DNA from: Terrimonas_A sp051954695 | GTDB lineage: Bacteria > Bacteroidota > Bacteroidia > Chitinophagales > Chitinophagaceae | Length of the DNA stretch: 64,000 nt | NCBI GenBank assembly: GCA_051954695.1 | Contig: JBQCHL010000009.1 | Location: forward strand, 129,550-193,549 | Direction of reading: 5' to 3' | Shown here: piece by piece, positions 34,347 to 42,385 of the stretch | Numbering within the stretch: position 1 is the first letter of the stretch | Layout: each line of letters starts with the position of its first letter | Made by a program: the position numbers and the translations under genes | Notes under the pieces: generated by a model | Seen by the model: only the letters and a program-made list of their open reading frames with translations | Told to the model about the DNA's origin: nothing | Database searches by the model: none

Positions 34347-34479
34347 ATCTCCCACAAAGACAACGAAGGCCACAAAGAAAATTTCTTTTACTTGTCAATT
34401 ATTTATAATTCAATAGTTACCATACCATTGGTATAGCTATAAAATTTTCTTTGTGGCCTTCGTTGTCTTTGTGGGAGAT
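34347..34479. repeat. Perfect 37-bp inverted repeat with 59-base centre, CACAAAG family
   Basis: Arms at 34347-34383 and 34443-34479 are exact reverse complements over 37 bp. The arms contain CCCACAAAGACAACGAAG, identical to a stretch of the repeat at 7979, then GCCACAAAG. The AT-rich centre holds a small palindrome ATACCATTGGTAT. It follows the terminator at 34285 and lies about 190 bp upstream of the DUF4290 start. The rest of the 34254-34672 gap has no gene. Confidence 0.95.
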
Positions 34480-34672
34480 GGGAGACCAGCCTAACCCTCT
34501 AATTTTTTAGCTCCCTGCGGAAACAGACAGTTCTTAAACTATTTCTAACTCCTTCGTGAGCAACCCTGCAGGTTCCGCCAAAATTTGCATTTTAAACAGG
34601 ATTTTTCTATTATTGACCCGTACCTTTACAGTAATTTCCACTTTTTTACTTTGTTTCCCGCTTATCTACTTT

Positions 34673-35374
34673 ATGGAATATAATACAACGAGAAATGGCC
34701 TGGTCATGAGAGAATACGGCCGCCATGTGCAGAAAATGATTGAACACCTGCTTAGCATTGAAGATCCTGAACGCCGCCAGCGCAATGCTTATGCTGTGAT
34801 CGAACTGATGGGGTTTTTGAACCCCCATCTGAAAAATGTGGAAGATTTTCGGCATAAACTCTGGGATCACCTGTTCTTAATCTCTGATTTTAAACTGGAA
34901 GTGAAATCTCCCTATCCCATCCCTACCCGTGAATCCCTTGCCGAAAAGCCCCAACCCCTGCCTTATCCCAAAAGGTATCCCCGCCATTCCCACCTGGGTA
35001 AAAACCTGGAGCTGGTGATCAAAAAGGCGCTGAACGAAGAGGATACCGACAAGCGCGCAGGCTTTGCCAATGCGATCGCCTATTACATGAAACTGGCTTA
35101 TAACAACTGGCATAAAGAAATGGTGCACGATGATGCCATCCAGAGCGAGCTCACCGGTATCACCAATGGACAGCTCACTTTCACCAATACGCCTTATGTA
35201 AAAGCTTTCAGACCTCAGGAAAACCGTGAAAGGGAAAGAGGCAGCTACGGCAAACAAAGAGGCAAATTCCAGCACCGTAACGGTGGTAGCAACAACGGTG
35301 GAGGACAAAGAAGAAATGACAACCGCGACAACCGGGGCGGCGGCGGTGGAAATTTCAAGAAAAAAAGATACTGA
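34673..35374 (+). CDS. DUF4290 protein with C-terminal Gly/Arg/Asn-rich tail
   Basis: A 233-residue cytoplasmic protein. ATG 34673 gives MEYNTTRNGLVMREYGRHVQ, the usual family start; the frame opens 117 bp earlier but adds an unrelated hydrophobic stretch. Residues 1-180 are the helical DUF4290 domain (GRHVQKMIEHLL, RRQRNAYAVIELMGFLNPHL, YYMKLAYNNWHKEMV). From about residue 184 the chain is a low-complexity Arg/Gly/Asn tail with RGG-like steps (RERERGSYGKQRGK, NGGSNNGGGQRR, NRGGGGGNFKKKRY), which suggests disordered RNA contact. It is followed immediately by murA, an arrangement recurrent in Bacteroidota. The function is unknown. Confidence 0.85.
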   Translation: MEYNTTRNGLVMREYGRHVQKMIEHLLSIEDPERRQRNAYAVIELMGFLNPHLKNVEDFRHKLWDHLFLISDFKLEVKSPYPIPTRESLAEKPQPLPYPKRYPRHSHLGKNLELVIKKALNEEDTDKRAGFANAIAYYMKLAYNNWHKEMVHDDAIQSELTGITNGQLTFTNTPYVKAFRPQENRERERGSYGKQRGKFQHRNGGSNNGGGQRRNDNRDNRGGGGGNFKKKRY

Positions 35375-35406
35375 TCCCCTTTTTATTTTAAGTTGATATA
35401 CCCGTC

Positions 35407-35440
35407 TTGCGGTTTTTTGCAAGCTGATCAATTACTTTTG
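35407..35440 (+). promoter_or_regulatory. Probable murA promoter (TTG-N23-TACTTTTG)
   Basis: TTG at 35407-35409 and TACTTTTG at 35433-35440 are 23 bases apart, at the upper end of the Bacteroidota spacing, and 18 bp before the murA ATG. It would let murA be expressed apart from the DUF4290 gene. Confidence 0.55.
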
Positions 35441-35458
35441 ATCTCTTATTATTAACCC

Positions 35459-36769
35459 ATGCATTCTTTTGAAGTAAGAGGTGGAAAAAAATTGCAGGGC
35501 GAGATCACTCCCCAGGGTGCCAAAAATGAAGCCCTGCAGATCATCAGCGCCGTATTGCTCACACCCGAAAAAGTAACGGTCACCAATATTCCGGACATCC
35601 TTGACGTGAACCTGCTGATAGAGCTGTTGCAGGAAATGAACGTAAAGCTGGAAAGGCCTACCCGCGACACCTGCATCTTCCAGGCAGATGATGTGAATAT
35701 AGATTACCTCCACAGTGACGCTTATAAGAAAAAAAGCGGCCGTTTGCGGGGTTCCGTCATGCTGGCCGGCCCAATGCTCTCCCGCTTCAGAAAGGCATTT
35801 ATTCCCAAACCAGGAGGCGATAAGATCGGCCGCCGGAGACTGGACACACATATCATCGGCTTTGAAAAACTTGGCGCAGATTTCCAGTACCACGCAGAAG
35901 ATGGATTTTTCCATCTCTCTGCTCCCAATCTCAGCGGAATGAGCATGCTGCTGGACGAACCTTCCGTTACAGGCACGGCCAACATCATCATGGCTGCCGT
36001 TATGGCCAATGGCACCACCACCATTTATAACGCTGCCTGCGAGCCTTACCTGCAGCAGCTTTGCAAAATGCTCAACCGGATGGGTGCAAAGATCAGCGGC
36101 ATTGGCAGCAACCTGCTCACCATCGAAGGGGTTTCCTATCTCGGCGGCACAGAACACCGCATGCTGCCGGATATGATCGAAGTAGGCTCCTTTATCGGGC
36201 TTGCCGCCATGACGCAGAGCGATATCACCATTAAAGATGCAGGCATCGAAAGCCTGGGCATTATCCCCGAAAAATTCCGCCAGCTGGGTATCCAGCTCAA
36301 TTTTGTTGGCGACGATATTCATATCCCTTCCCAGGAATTATATGAAGTGCAACGCTACCTCGATGGCGGCGTACTTACTATATACGATCATCCCTGGCCC
36401 GGCTTTACGCCCGACCTGTTGAGCATCGTTCTCGTAACAGCCATACAGGCCAAAGGCAGTGTGCTTATTCACCAGAAGATGTTTGAAAGCCGCCTGTTCT
36501 TTGTCGACAAACTGATCGACATGGGCGCACAGATCATTCTCTGCGATCCTCACCGGGCAGTGGTGATCGGCCTCGAGCGTGAACAGCAATTGCGTGGCAT
36601 CACTATGAGCAGCCCCGATATCCGCGCAGGCGTATCCCTGCTTATCGCTGCCCTCAGCGCAGAAGGAAAAAGCATTATCCAAAACATCGAACAAATTGAT
36701 CGCGGCTACCAGTACATCGACGAGCGGCTGCGGAAGCTGGGAGCTGATATCAAACGCATCGATGCATAA
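35459..36769 (+). CDS. murA: UDP-N-acetylglucosamine 1-carboxyvinyltransferase (MurA, Asp-type)
   Basis: A 436-residue enzyme for the first committed step of peptidoglycan synthesis: it joins enolpyruvate from PEP to UDP-GlcNAc. It has the six-fold repeated inside-out barrel, with GEITPQGAKNEALQ (catalytic Lys K22 region) at the start and the motif SSPDIRAGVSLLIAAL near residue 380. The active-site loop reads PGGDKIGRRRLD, so the usual fosfomycin-reactive Cys is D121. Asp at this position is known to give an active but fosfomycin-insensitive enzyme. It has its own promoter candidate at 35407 and follows DUF4290. Confidence 0.96.
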   Translation: MHSFEVRGGKKLQGEITPQGAKNEALQIISAVLLTPEKVTVTNIPDILDVNLLIELLQEMNVKLERPTRDTCIFQADDVNIDYLHSDAYKKKSGRLRGSVMLAGPMLSRFRKAFIPKPGGDKIGRRRLDTHIIGFEKLGADFQYHAEDGFFHLSAPNLSGMSMLLDEPSVTGTANIIMAAVMANGTTTIYNAACEPYLQQLCKMLNRMGAKISGIGSNLLTIEGVSYLGGTEHRMLPDMIEVGSFIGLAAMTQSDITIKDAGIESLGIIPEKFRQLGIQLNFVGDDIHIPSQELYEVQRYLDGGVLTIYDHPWPGFTPDLLSIVLVTAIQAKGSVLIHQKMFESRLFFVDKLIDMGAQIILCDPHRAVVIGLEREQQLRGITMSSPDIRAGVSLLIAALSAEGKSIIQNIEQIDRGYQYIDERLRKLGADIKRIDA

Positions 36770-36780
36770 ATGTTTTTTAT

Positions 36781-37215
36781 ATGACCAGATACATTGCTAT
36801 TGCCATCATTTTTTTTGCGACAGGATTATTGGCCTCGCAAGTCATGGGACGAAACACCCAACAGGCCGGTTATATTCTTGAACACGAAAAGGAGATCGCC
36901 GCGTCCCAGCCTGGCCCTCATGATGGAGGTGGCAATACAACCGCTTACAATTTCTTTTCAAAAGCTTCGGGCTTCAATCTGGCTTTCCGCAAAAGGGTAC
37001 TGCATCCCGGTTCAGCTATCGGTTATCATCTTCAGAAAGAAGATGAGATCTATTATGTGCTGAGCGGACATGGCCAGATGGAGATGAATGGAAAAACATT
37101 TGAAGTGCAGGCAGGCGATGCTATACTTACCCGGCCAGGCAGCTCTCATGGATTAAAACAAACAGGCAAGGAAGATCTCGTGATCATCATCAACTATGTG
37201 CAGACCCCAAAATAG
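36781..37215 (+). CDS. Cupin-domain protein with N-terminal membrane anchor
   Basis: A 144-residue protein. Residues 4-22 form a hydrophobic signal or anchor (RYIAIAIIFFATGLLASQVM), so the domain faces the periplasm. Residues about 55-140 form a cupin barrel with motif 1 (HPGSAIGYHLQKEDEIYYVLSG) and motif 2 (DAILTRPGSSHGLKQ). The metal-type residues are H in GYH, E in EDEIY and H in SSHG. The function is not predictable; sugar or metal-dependent small-molecule binding is common. It begins 11 bp after murA and probably rides on the same transcript. Confidence 0.85.
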   Translation: MTRYIAIAIIFFATGLLASQVMGRNTQQAGYILEHEKEIAASQPGPHDGGGNTTAYNFFSKASGFNLAFRKRVLHPGSAIGYHLQKEDEIYYVLSGHGQMEMNGKTFEVQAGDAILTRPGSSHGLKQTGKEDLVIIINYVQTPK

Positions 37216-37263
37216 GCCTGAGGCTTTTTTTGGAGTGGATATTGAGTTTTACTTTCTTTGCAA

Positions 37264-37839
37264 ATGTCTTCTTTCCAAAACAAGATCATCATCATTACCG
37301 CCCCCTCAGGCGCTGGCAAAACATCTATCACCCGGTATTTGCTGAATAAATATCCTCAACTGGCATTTTCCATCTCTGCGGCCACCCGCAGTAAACGAGA
37401 CTATGAAACAGATGGAGTGGACTATTATTTTCTTACGGCGGAAGACTTCAAACAAAAGATCCAGCAAGGTGAGTTTGTAGAATGGGAGATGGTATATGAA
37501 GGAAAATATTATGGCACATTGAAAGCTGAATTGCAACGCATCTGGGATAATCACCAATGTCCCTTACTCGACATAGACGTAAAAGGAGCTATCCATGTGC
37601 AGCAGCAGTATCCTGATACATCACTTACCATTTTTATCGAACCGCCATCCGTGGCAGAGTTGAAACGCCGCCTGGAATCACGCGGCACAGAAACAGCCGA
37701 ATCGCTGCAGGCCCGTGTCAATAAAGCCTCTTACGAGATCTCTTTCAAAGACCATTTCAACAAAAATATCATCAACGACAACCTGGAAAAAGCCTGTGCA
37801 GAAGCAGATGGGATTGTGAAGGAATTTTTAGGATTGTAG
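37264..37839 (+). CDS. gmk: Guanylate kinase
   Basis: A 191-residue P-loop kinase that converts GMP to GDP. The ATG at 37264 gives MSSFQNKIIIITAPSGAGKT; the P-loop is PSGAGKTS (14-21). GMP-binding residues lie in AATRSKRDYETDGVDYYFL, followed by GEFVEWEMVYEGKYYGTLK and the lid region VAELKRRLESRGTE. Length is usual. It is separated by about 50 bp from the cupin gene. The TTTCTTTG preceding the ATG is near, but not a full match to, the -7 consensus. Confidence 0.96.
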   Translation: MSSFQNKIIIITAPSGAGKTSITRYLLNKYPQLAFSISAATRSKRDYETDGVDYYFLTAEDFKQKIQQGEFVEWEMVYEGKYYGTLKAELQRIWDNHQCPLLDIDVKGAIHVQQQYPDTSLTIFIEPPSVAELKRRLESRGTETAESLQARVNKASYEISFKDHFNKNIINDNLEKACAEADGIVKEFLGL

Positions 37840-37892
37840 AGGGCGATAGTTGTCGAATATATCATTTCCATTTGCTTTATTATCTTTATGAT

Positions 37893-39140
37893 ATGGCAGA
37901 ATGGAACAAAATAATCTGGTTCATTATCACCCTCATTCTCATGGGTTTCTTTGCAGGGATTGAGATGGCTTATTATAGTGCCAACCGCCTTAATATTGAA
38001 TTGCGGAAAAAACAGGGTGGCACTTCAGGTCACCTGTTGGCAAAATTCATTGATGCTCCTGCCAGCTTTATCGGCACCACGCTGATCGGCTTCACCCTTT
38101 TCCTCGTATTCTTTGGATTGGTATTCAGCGCTGTGCTGAAACCGATCTGGGATTATATGCATGTGAACGACCTGGTGCGCATTATCGTGGAAATAGCTGT
38201 TGCCACCCTGATGGTACTTGTCTTTGCAGAATTCTTACCCAGAGCTATTTTCCGGGCGCGAAGCAACAGCCTGTTAAGCCGCCTGGCCCTGATCACCGAT
38301 TTCTTTTACCAGATATTTTCGCCCATTGCAGAAGCGTTTATCAGCCTGTCTGAATGGCTGCTGAAATATGTGTTCAATGTGCGTATTGATAAACACAAGG
38401 AGCCGTTAAGCCATGCAGAACTGAAAAATCTTTTTTATCAATCGCAGAATGAAGAGCGGCAGGACCATAATACCCAACTACTCGAGAATGCACAGGAATT
38501 CCCTAAAGTAAAGATCCGGCAATGCCTTGTGCCGAGAAAGGAGATTGTGGGTATAGACAGCACTGCTTCAGTACAGGAAGTGCAGCAAAAATTTGTGGAA
38601 ACCAAGCTAAGCAAGCTTGTCGTGTTTGACAATAATATCGATCATATCATCGGGTATGTGCATCAGCTTGATCTGTTCAAACAACCTGCCGATATACGGT
38701 CTATCTTATTACCGATCCCGGCCGTGCCTGCCAGCATGAGTGCTGCCGACCTGATCGGTAAGTTCAGCAAGGAAAGAAAAAGCATTGCCTGGGTGGTGGA
38801 CGAGTTTGGCGGCACTGCAGGCATTATCACGATGGAAGACGTGCTGGAAGAGCTTTTTGGGGAGATCCAGGATGAATACGATACCGAGAAATTCGTGGAA
38901 AAGCAACTGGCGGAAAATGAATATATCTTTTCAGGCCGGCTGGAACTGGATTATCTCGAAGAAAAATACGGGTTTAAGTTCCCTGAGAACGATTCAGAGA
39001 CCCTCTCCGGTTACATTATTAATTATCATGAAACGATCCCCCAGCAAAAGGACCGTATCATTATCGACGATTATGAATTTGATGTGATCAGCGTGAGCGA
39101 CACAAGGATCGAGACAGTTAAGTTAAAGAGATTGAAATAG
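37893..39140 (+). CDS. CNNM-domain transporter-like protein with CBS pair and CorC/HlyC domain
   Basis: A 415-residue inner-membrane protein starting MAEWNKIIWFIITLILMGFF at ATG 37893. The CNNM (DUF21) membrane domain covers about 1-180 with four hydrophobic segments and the EMAYYSANRLNIELRKKQG motif. It is followed by a CBS pair at about 200-320 (LVPRKEIVGIDSTASVQEV; VVDEFGGTAGIITMEDVLEELFGEI) and a C-terminal CorC/HlyC transporter-associated domain (about 340-415, ending RIETVKLKRL). It is the hemolysin C/CorB-like group, linked to magnesium or cobalt transport. Transport has not been shown for this branch. Confidence 0.93.
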   Translation: MAEWNKIIWFIITLILMGFFAGIEMAYYSANRLNIELRKKQGGTSGHLLAKFIDAPASFIGTTLIGFTLFLVFFGLVFSAVLKPIWDYMHVNDLVRIIVEIAVATLMVLVFAEFLPRAIFRARSNSLLSRLALITDFFYQIFSPIAEAFISLSEWLLKYVFNVRIDKHKEPLSHAELKNLFYQSQNEERQDHNTQLLENAQEFPKVKIRQCLVPRKEIVGIDSTASVQEVQQKFVETKLSKLVVFDNNIDHIIGYVHQLDLFKQPADIRSILLPIPAVPASMSAADLIGKFSKERKSIAWVVDEFGGTAGIITMEDVLEELFGEIQDEYDTEKFVEKQLAENEYIFSGRLELDYLEEKYGFKFPENDSETLSGYIINYHETIPQQKDRIIIDDYEFDVISVSDTRIETVKLKRLK

Positions 39141-39204
39141 GGCGACCTGCATTCCATAATCCCCCGTCGCCCCTTATCTTTGCCCCCACTTTATTAAAAC
39201 CACG

Positions 39205-40062
39205 ATGGCTCTACTGGATTTTTTTAACCGAAGGAAAAAGGATGCGACCTCCGAAATGTCGTTTATTGATCATCTGGAGGAGCTTCGCTGGCACCTTATC
39301 CGCTCGGTGATCGCCATTCTGATCTGTGCCATCGTCGTGTTTATCTACTCCGATTTTATAGTTGATACAGTGCTGTTTGGCCCTACTAAGCCTGATTTCA
39401 TTTCCTCCCAATGGTTGTGCAAGCTGGGAAGAAGCCTGGGCCTGGGAGATGCTATTTGCTTTACACAGGTAAAAGCCGAGTTCCTGGAGACCACTATGAC
39501 CGGTCAATTCATAGCATCCTTTACAGTGGCTTTTATCGGCGGTTTCATTATAGCTTTCCCCTATGTATTCTGGGAATTCTGGCGTTTCGTGAAGCCAGCC
39601 CTTTCTGCTAAAGAGAAGAAAAATACAAGAGGTGTTATTTTCTGGGTGTCCATCCTGTTCTTCCTGGGCGTAGCATTTGGTTACTTCATCCTGACGCCTT
39701 TCATGGTGAACTTCTATTTCAATTATAAGCTCAGTGCGCAGATCAAGATCATGCCCACGTTTTCCGACTACCTGGAAAACCTTATTTATACCACCGTTGG
39801 CATTGGTGTATTATTTCAAATGCCTCTTTTGGTAATGGTACTCGCTAAAATTGGAATGGTAACAGGTGCGTTCCTGCGGAAATACCGCCGCCATGCTTTT
39901 GTGATCATCATCATTGCAGCCGCTATTATCACTCCTTCCACAGATCCTTTCAGTCTTACGATCGTAACTATTCCCCTCTACCTGCTGTTTGAAGCCAGCA
40001 TCGTGGTGGCTTCCCGCGTCAATAAAAAGCAGGAGCTAAAGGATAAAGAAGAATGGAGCTGA
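39205..40062 (+). CDS. tatC: Sec-independent protein translocase subunit TatC
   Basis: A 285-residue six-helix inner-membrane protein that recognises twin-arginine signal peptides. The conserved N-terminal motif is FIDHLEELRWHLIRS at residues 20-34, with E25/E26 and R28. The central FPYVFWEFWRFVKPALSAKEKK matches the signature region, and LLFQMPLLVMVLAKIG then FVIIIIAAAIITPSTDPFS follow. It is slightly longer than E. coli TatC because of the loop at residues 58-90. A TATCTTTG -7 box lies at 39175-39182, 22 bp before the ATG. No tatA/tatB is adjacent. Confidence 0.96.
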   Translation: MALLDFFNRRKKDATSEMSFIDHLEELRWHLIRSVIAILICAIVVFIYSDFIVDTVLFGPTKPDFISSQWLCKLGRSLGLGDAICFTQVKAEFLETTMTGQFIASFTVAFIGGFIIAFPYVFWEFWRFVKPALSAKEKKNTRGVIFWVSILFFLGVAFGYFILTPFMVNFYFNYKLSAQIKIMPTFSDYLENLIYTTVGIGVLFQMPLLVMVLAKIGMVTGAFLRKYRRHAFVIIIIAAAIITPSTDPFSLTIVTIPLYLLFEASIVVASRVNKKQELKDKEEWS

Positions 40063-40158
40063 TAGCAGTTCAGGGAAGGAGTTAATGAAGTTCCTTAATT
40101 TTACATCATTGGGCAGGGGCTACTCCCTGTTCCGGTTAACGACCCTGAATTGTTTTAT

Positions 40159-40614
40159 ATGAATTCCTCATTCGATCTCAGCAAACCAATCGCCATCGGC
40201 AGTGATCATGCCGGCTTTGACTACAAAGAGCAACTGATCTCTTTCCTGGAAGGAAAAGGGCTTACTTACAAAGATTTCGGTACCCATTCCAAAGATTCGG
40301 TTGACTATCCTGATTTCGCCCACCCGGTAGCAGAAGCGGTGGAAAGCGGTGATTATGCGTTCGGCATCCTGCTTTGCGGCAGTGCGAATGGAGTGGCCAT
40401 TACAGCCAATAAGCACCAGCATATCCGCGCCGGCATCTGCTGGGGTGATGAGATCGCGAAACTTGTACGCCAGCACAATGATGCCAACGTACTCTGCATC
40501 CCCGCCCGCTTTGTACGCGAAGGCGATGCGGAAAAGATGGTCAGCACTTTTATCACCACGGTATTTGAAGGTGGCCGGCATGCCAACAGGGTAGCAAAAA
40601 TTGCCTGTTCATAA
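40159..40614 (+). CDS. rpiB: Ribose-5-phosphate isomerase B
   Basis: A 151-residue sugar-phosphate isomerase (ribose-5-P to ribulose-5-P). ATG 40159 gives MNSSFDLSKPIAIGSDHAGF. The signature is DHAGFDYK near residue 17, then GTHSKDSVDYPDFA, the active-site loop ILLCGSANGVAITANKH with the catalytic Cys, and RAGICWGDEIAKLVRQHNDANVL. The order and length match the RpiB/LacAB family. It is monocistronic, with about 100 bp to tatC and a hairpin downstream at 40638. Confidence 0.95.
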   Translation: MNSSFDLSKPIAIGSDHAGFDYKEQLISFLEGKGLTYKDFGTHSKDSVDYPDFAHPVAEAVESGDYAFGILLCGSANGVAITANKHQHIRAGICWGDEIAKLVRQHNDANVLCIPARFVREGDAEKMVSTFITTVFEGGRHANRVAKIACS

Positions 40615-40628
40615 GTGGTATTGCTTAT

Positions 40629-40657
40629 TGGCCATCGCTCGTTGCCCAGGCAACGAG
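40629..40657. repeat. Short palindrome joined to a CGATGGCC-family word
   Basis: GGCCATCGC (40630-40638) is the reverse complement of the word that begins the repeat at 62785. It runs directly into a perfect 9-bp hairpin, CTCGTTGCC/GGCAACGAG (40638-40646 and 40649-40657). It lies 15-43 bp after the rpiB stop. No T-run follows, so termination is uncertain. Confidence 0.55.
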
Positions 40658-40765
40658 TCACAAACCTCTATCTAACCATTTATCAAAACCTTCTCCTAAC
40701 TCCCGGTTTTTCGCTTAAGTTTGAACACTATTCTATTTTCTATTAAAAAACATACAATTACAATT

Positions 40766-42286
40766 ATGAGAAAACTTCTGCTCCCGGTGTCCCTGGGGCT
40801 GTGCCTTTTTGCCTCGGCACAAAAGAAAAACAGTCCGGCTTATTTTGCCGCCACCATCACCGCTGAAGACATGCAGCGCCATCTTTACATCATTGCCAGC
40901 AAAGAAATGGAAGGACGCGACACTCCCTCACCTGGTCTGGAAAAGGCTGCTGACTATATCGAAAATCATTTCAAATCCCTGGGCCTGCTTCCAGGCAACA
41001 ACGGTAGCTACCGCCAAAACTATCCGCTTTATAAAGATTCCATGACCTCTTCTTCATTAAAAGTGAATGGAACTGCGTTTAATCTGACAAAAGATTACCA
41101 GCCTATCCCTTCGATGAGCCATACCACTGAACTCCGTTTTTCTGAAGTGGTTTTTGCTGGTTATGGTATTGTTGACGGAAGCCTCGATGCTTACAAAGAC
41201 CTTAACGTAAGAGGAAAGCTGGTAATGATCCTCGACGGAATGCCGGCTGATTACAAACCTACCGCTACAGGTTTCAATTCACCTGCCAACGTTCTCTCAC
41301 GCGTAGCCCGTGCACAAGAAAAAGGTGCTGCTGCCGTACTGATCGTTTATGGTAATTTCCCCCGGCAGACGTTCAATGCTGCCGGCAGCTATATGCTGAA
41401 TGGATATGCGGCCAGCATTTATCCTCAAACATTCAGTATCTCTGAAGGTGTTGCCGCCAGCATTACCGGCGTAGATGGCATCATCGGAAAAATGAAAGCC
41501 TCACCCCTGGCTTCACAAATCTATAAAGCAAACATCGATCTTAGCTATGCTAAAACGACCCTTACAGCCAGCGCGTCAAACGTACTGGGTATGATCGAGG
41601 GAACAGATAAGAAAGATGAATACGTATTCCTTACCTCGCACTATGATCACGTAGGTAAAAGACCTGATGGCACTATTTATTATGGTGCTGATGACGATGG
41701 CAGCGGCACTACCGGCATTCTCGAACTGGCTGAAGCATTTGCCAAAGCTAAAGCAGCAGGTAAAGGCCCACGCAGAACCATCGTGTTCATGACTGTAAGT
41801 GGCGAAGAAAAAGGATTGTGGGGTTCTGCTTATTATTCCAACCACCCGGTTTTCCCGCTGGATAAAACTACAGTTGACCTCAACATTGATATGATCGGCC
41901 GCATCGGTGAAGAATACCTGAAAGATAAAGACTCTGCCAACTATGTGTATGTGATCGGCGACGACAAACTGAGCACAGACCTGGCTACAATCACTGACCA
42001 GGTAAATAAAACAGTAAAAATGAAACTGGACAGGAAGTATAACGACCTGAACGATAAGAACCGTTTTTACTATCGCAGCGACCACTACAATTTTGCAGAA
42101 AAAGGAGTTCCTATCATTTTCTACTTTAATGGTGTGCATGCCGATTATCACAGACCAACTGATACACCTGATAAGATCAACTATAAGCTGATGGCGAAAA
42201 GAGGACAACTCGTGTTCTATACGGCCTGGGAAATGGCTAACAGGAACGATATGCTGAAGCGTGATCTGAAACTGGAGAAACCTTAA
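40766..42286 (+). CDS. Secreted M28-family zinc aminopeptidase-like peptidase with PA domain
   Basis: A 506-residue exported peptidase. ATG 40766 gives the signal peptide MRKLLLPVSLGLCLFASAQK. A protease-associated (PA) insert lies at about 115-260 (VFAGYGIVDG, VRGKLVMILDG, EKGAAAVLIVYG). The M28 catalytic part has zinc ligands in SHYDHVG, ADDDGSGTTGILELAEA, GEEKGLWGSAYY (with the Glu pair), DLNIDMIGRI and YYRSDHYNF. It would cleave peptides in the periplasm or outside the cell. A TAAGTTTG -7 box lies at 40716-40723, 42 bp before the start. No frameshift or missing ligand was seen. Confidence 0.93.
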   Translation: MRKLLLPVSLGLCLFASAQKKNSPAYFAATITAEDMQRHLYIIASKEMEGRDTPSPGLEKAADYIENHFKSLGLLPGNNGSYRQNYPLYKDSMTSSSLKVNGTAFNLTKDYQPIPSMSHTTELRFSEVVFAGYGIVDGSLDAYKDLNVRGKLVMILDGMPADYKPTATGFNSPANVLSRVARAQEKGAAAVLIVYGNFPRQTFNAAGSYMLNGYAASIYPQTFSISEGVAASITGVDGIIGKMKASPLASQIYKANIDLSYAKTTLTASASNVLGMIEGTDKKDEYVFLTSHYDHVGKRPDGTIYYGADDDGSGTTGILELAEAFAKAKAAGKGPRRTIVFMTVSGEEKGLWGSAYYSNHPVFPLDKTTVDLNIDMIGRIGEEYLKDKDSANYVYVIGDDKLSTDLATITDQVNKTVKMKLDRKYNDLNDKNRFYYRSDHYNFAEKGVPIIFYFNGVHADYHRPTDTPDKINYKLMAKRGQLVFYTAWEMANRNDMLKRDLKLEKP

Positions 42287-42324
42287 AGGTTCTAATAACT
42301 GATGCGTTTCAGTTTATACGATAC

Positions 42325-42358
42325 AAAAAAGCCATTCGAATACCGAATGGCTTTTTTT
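42325..42358. terminator. Bidirectional intrinsic terminator
   Basis: The perfect 8-bp stem GCCATTCG/CGAATGGC (42331-42338 and 42344-42351) is flanked by six As before and seven Ts after. It serves both the M28 gene (plus) and the DHS-like gene (minus). Confidence 0.92.
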
Positions 42359-42385
42359 ATGTTCTGCTGAAATTTTCATATTCTT

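Noticed and set aside
35432..36322. 296-codon open frame opposite murA
   Set aside because: It lies wholly inside murA on the other strand, its product has no recognisable domain, and murA is intact. Such shadow frames arise from codon bias.
41576..42208. 210-codon frame opposite the M28 peptidase
   Set aside because: It lies entirely within conserved zinc-ligand motifs of the plus-strand peptidase, so it is a shadow.
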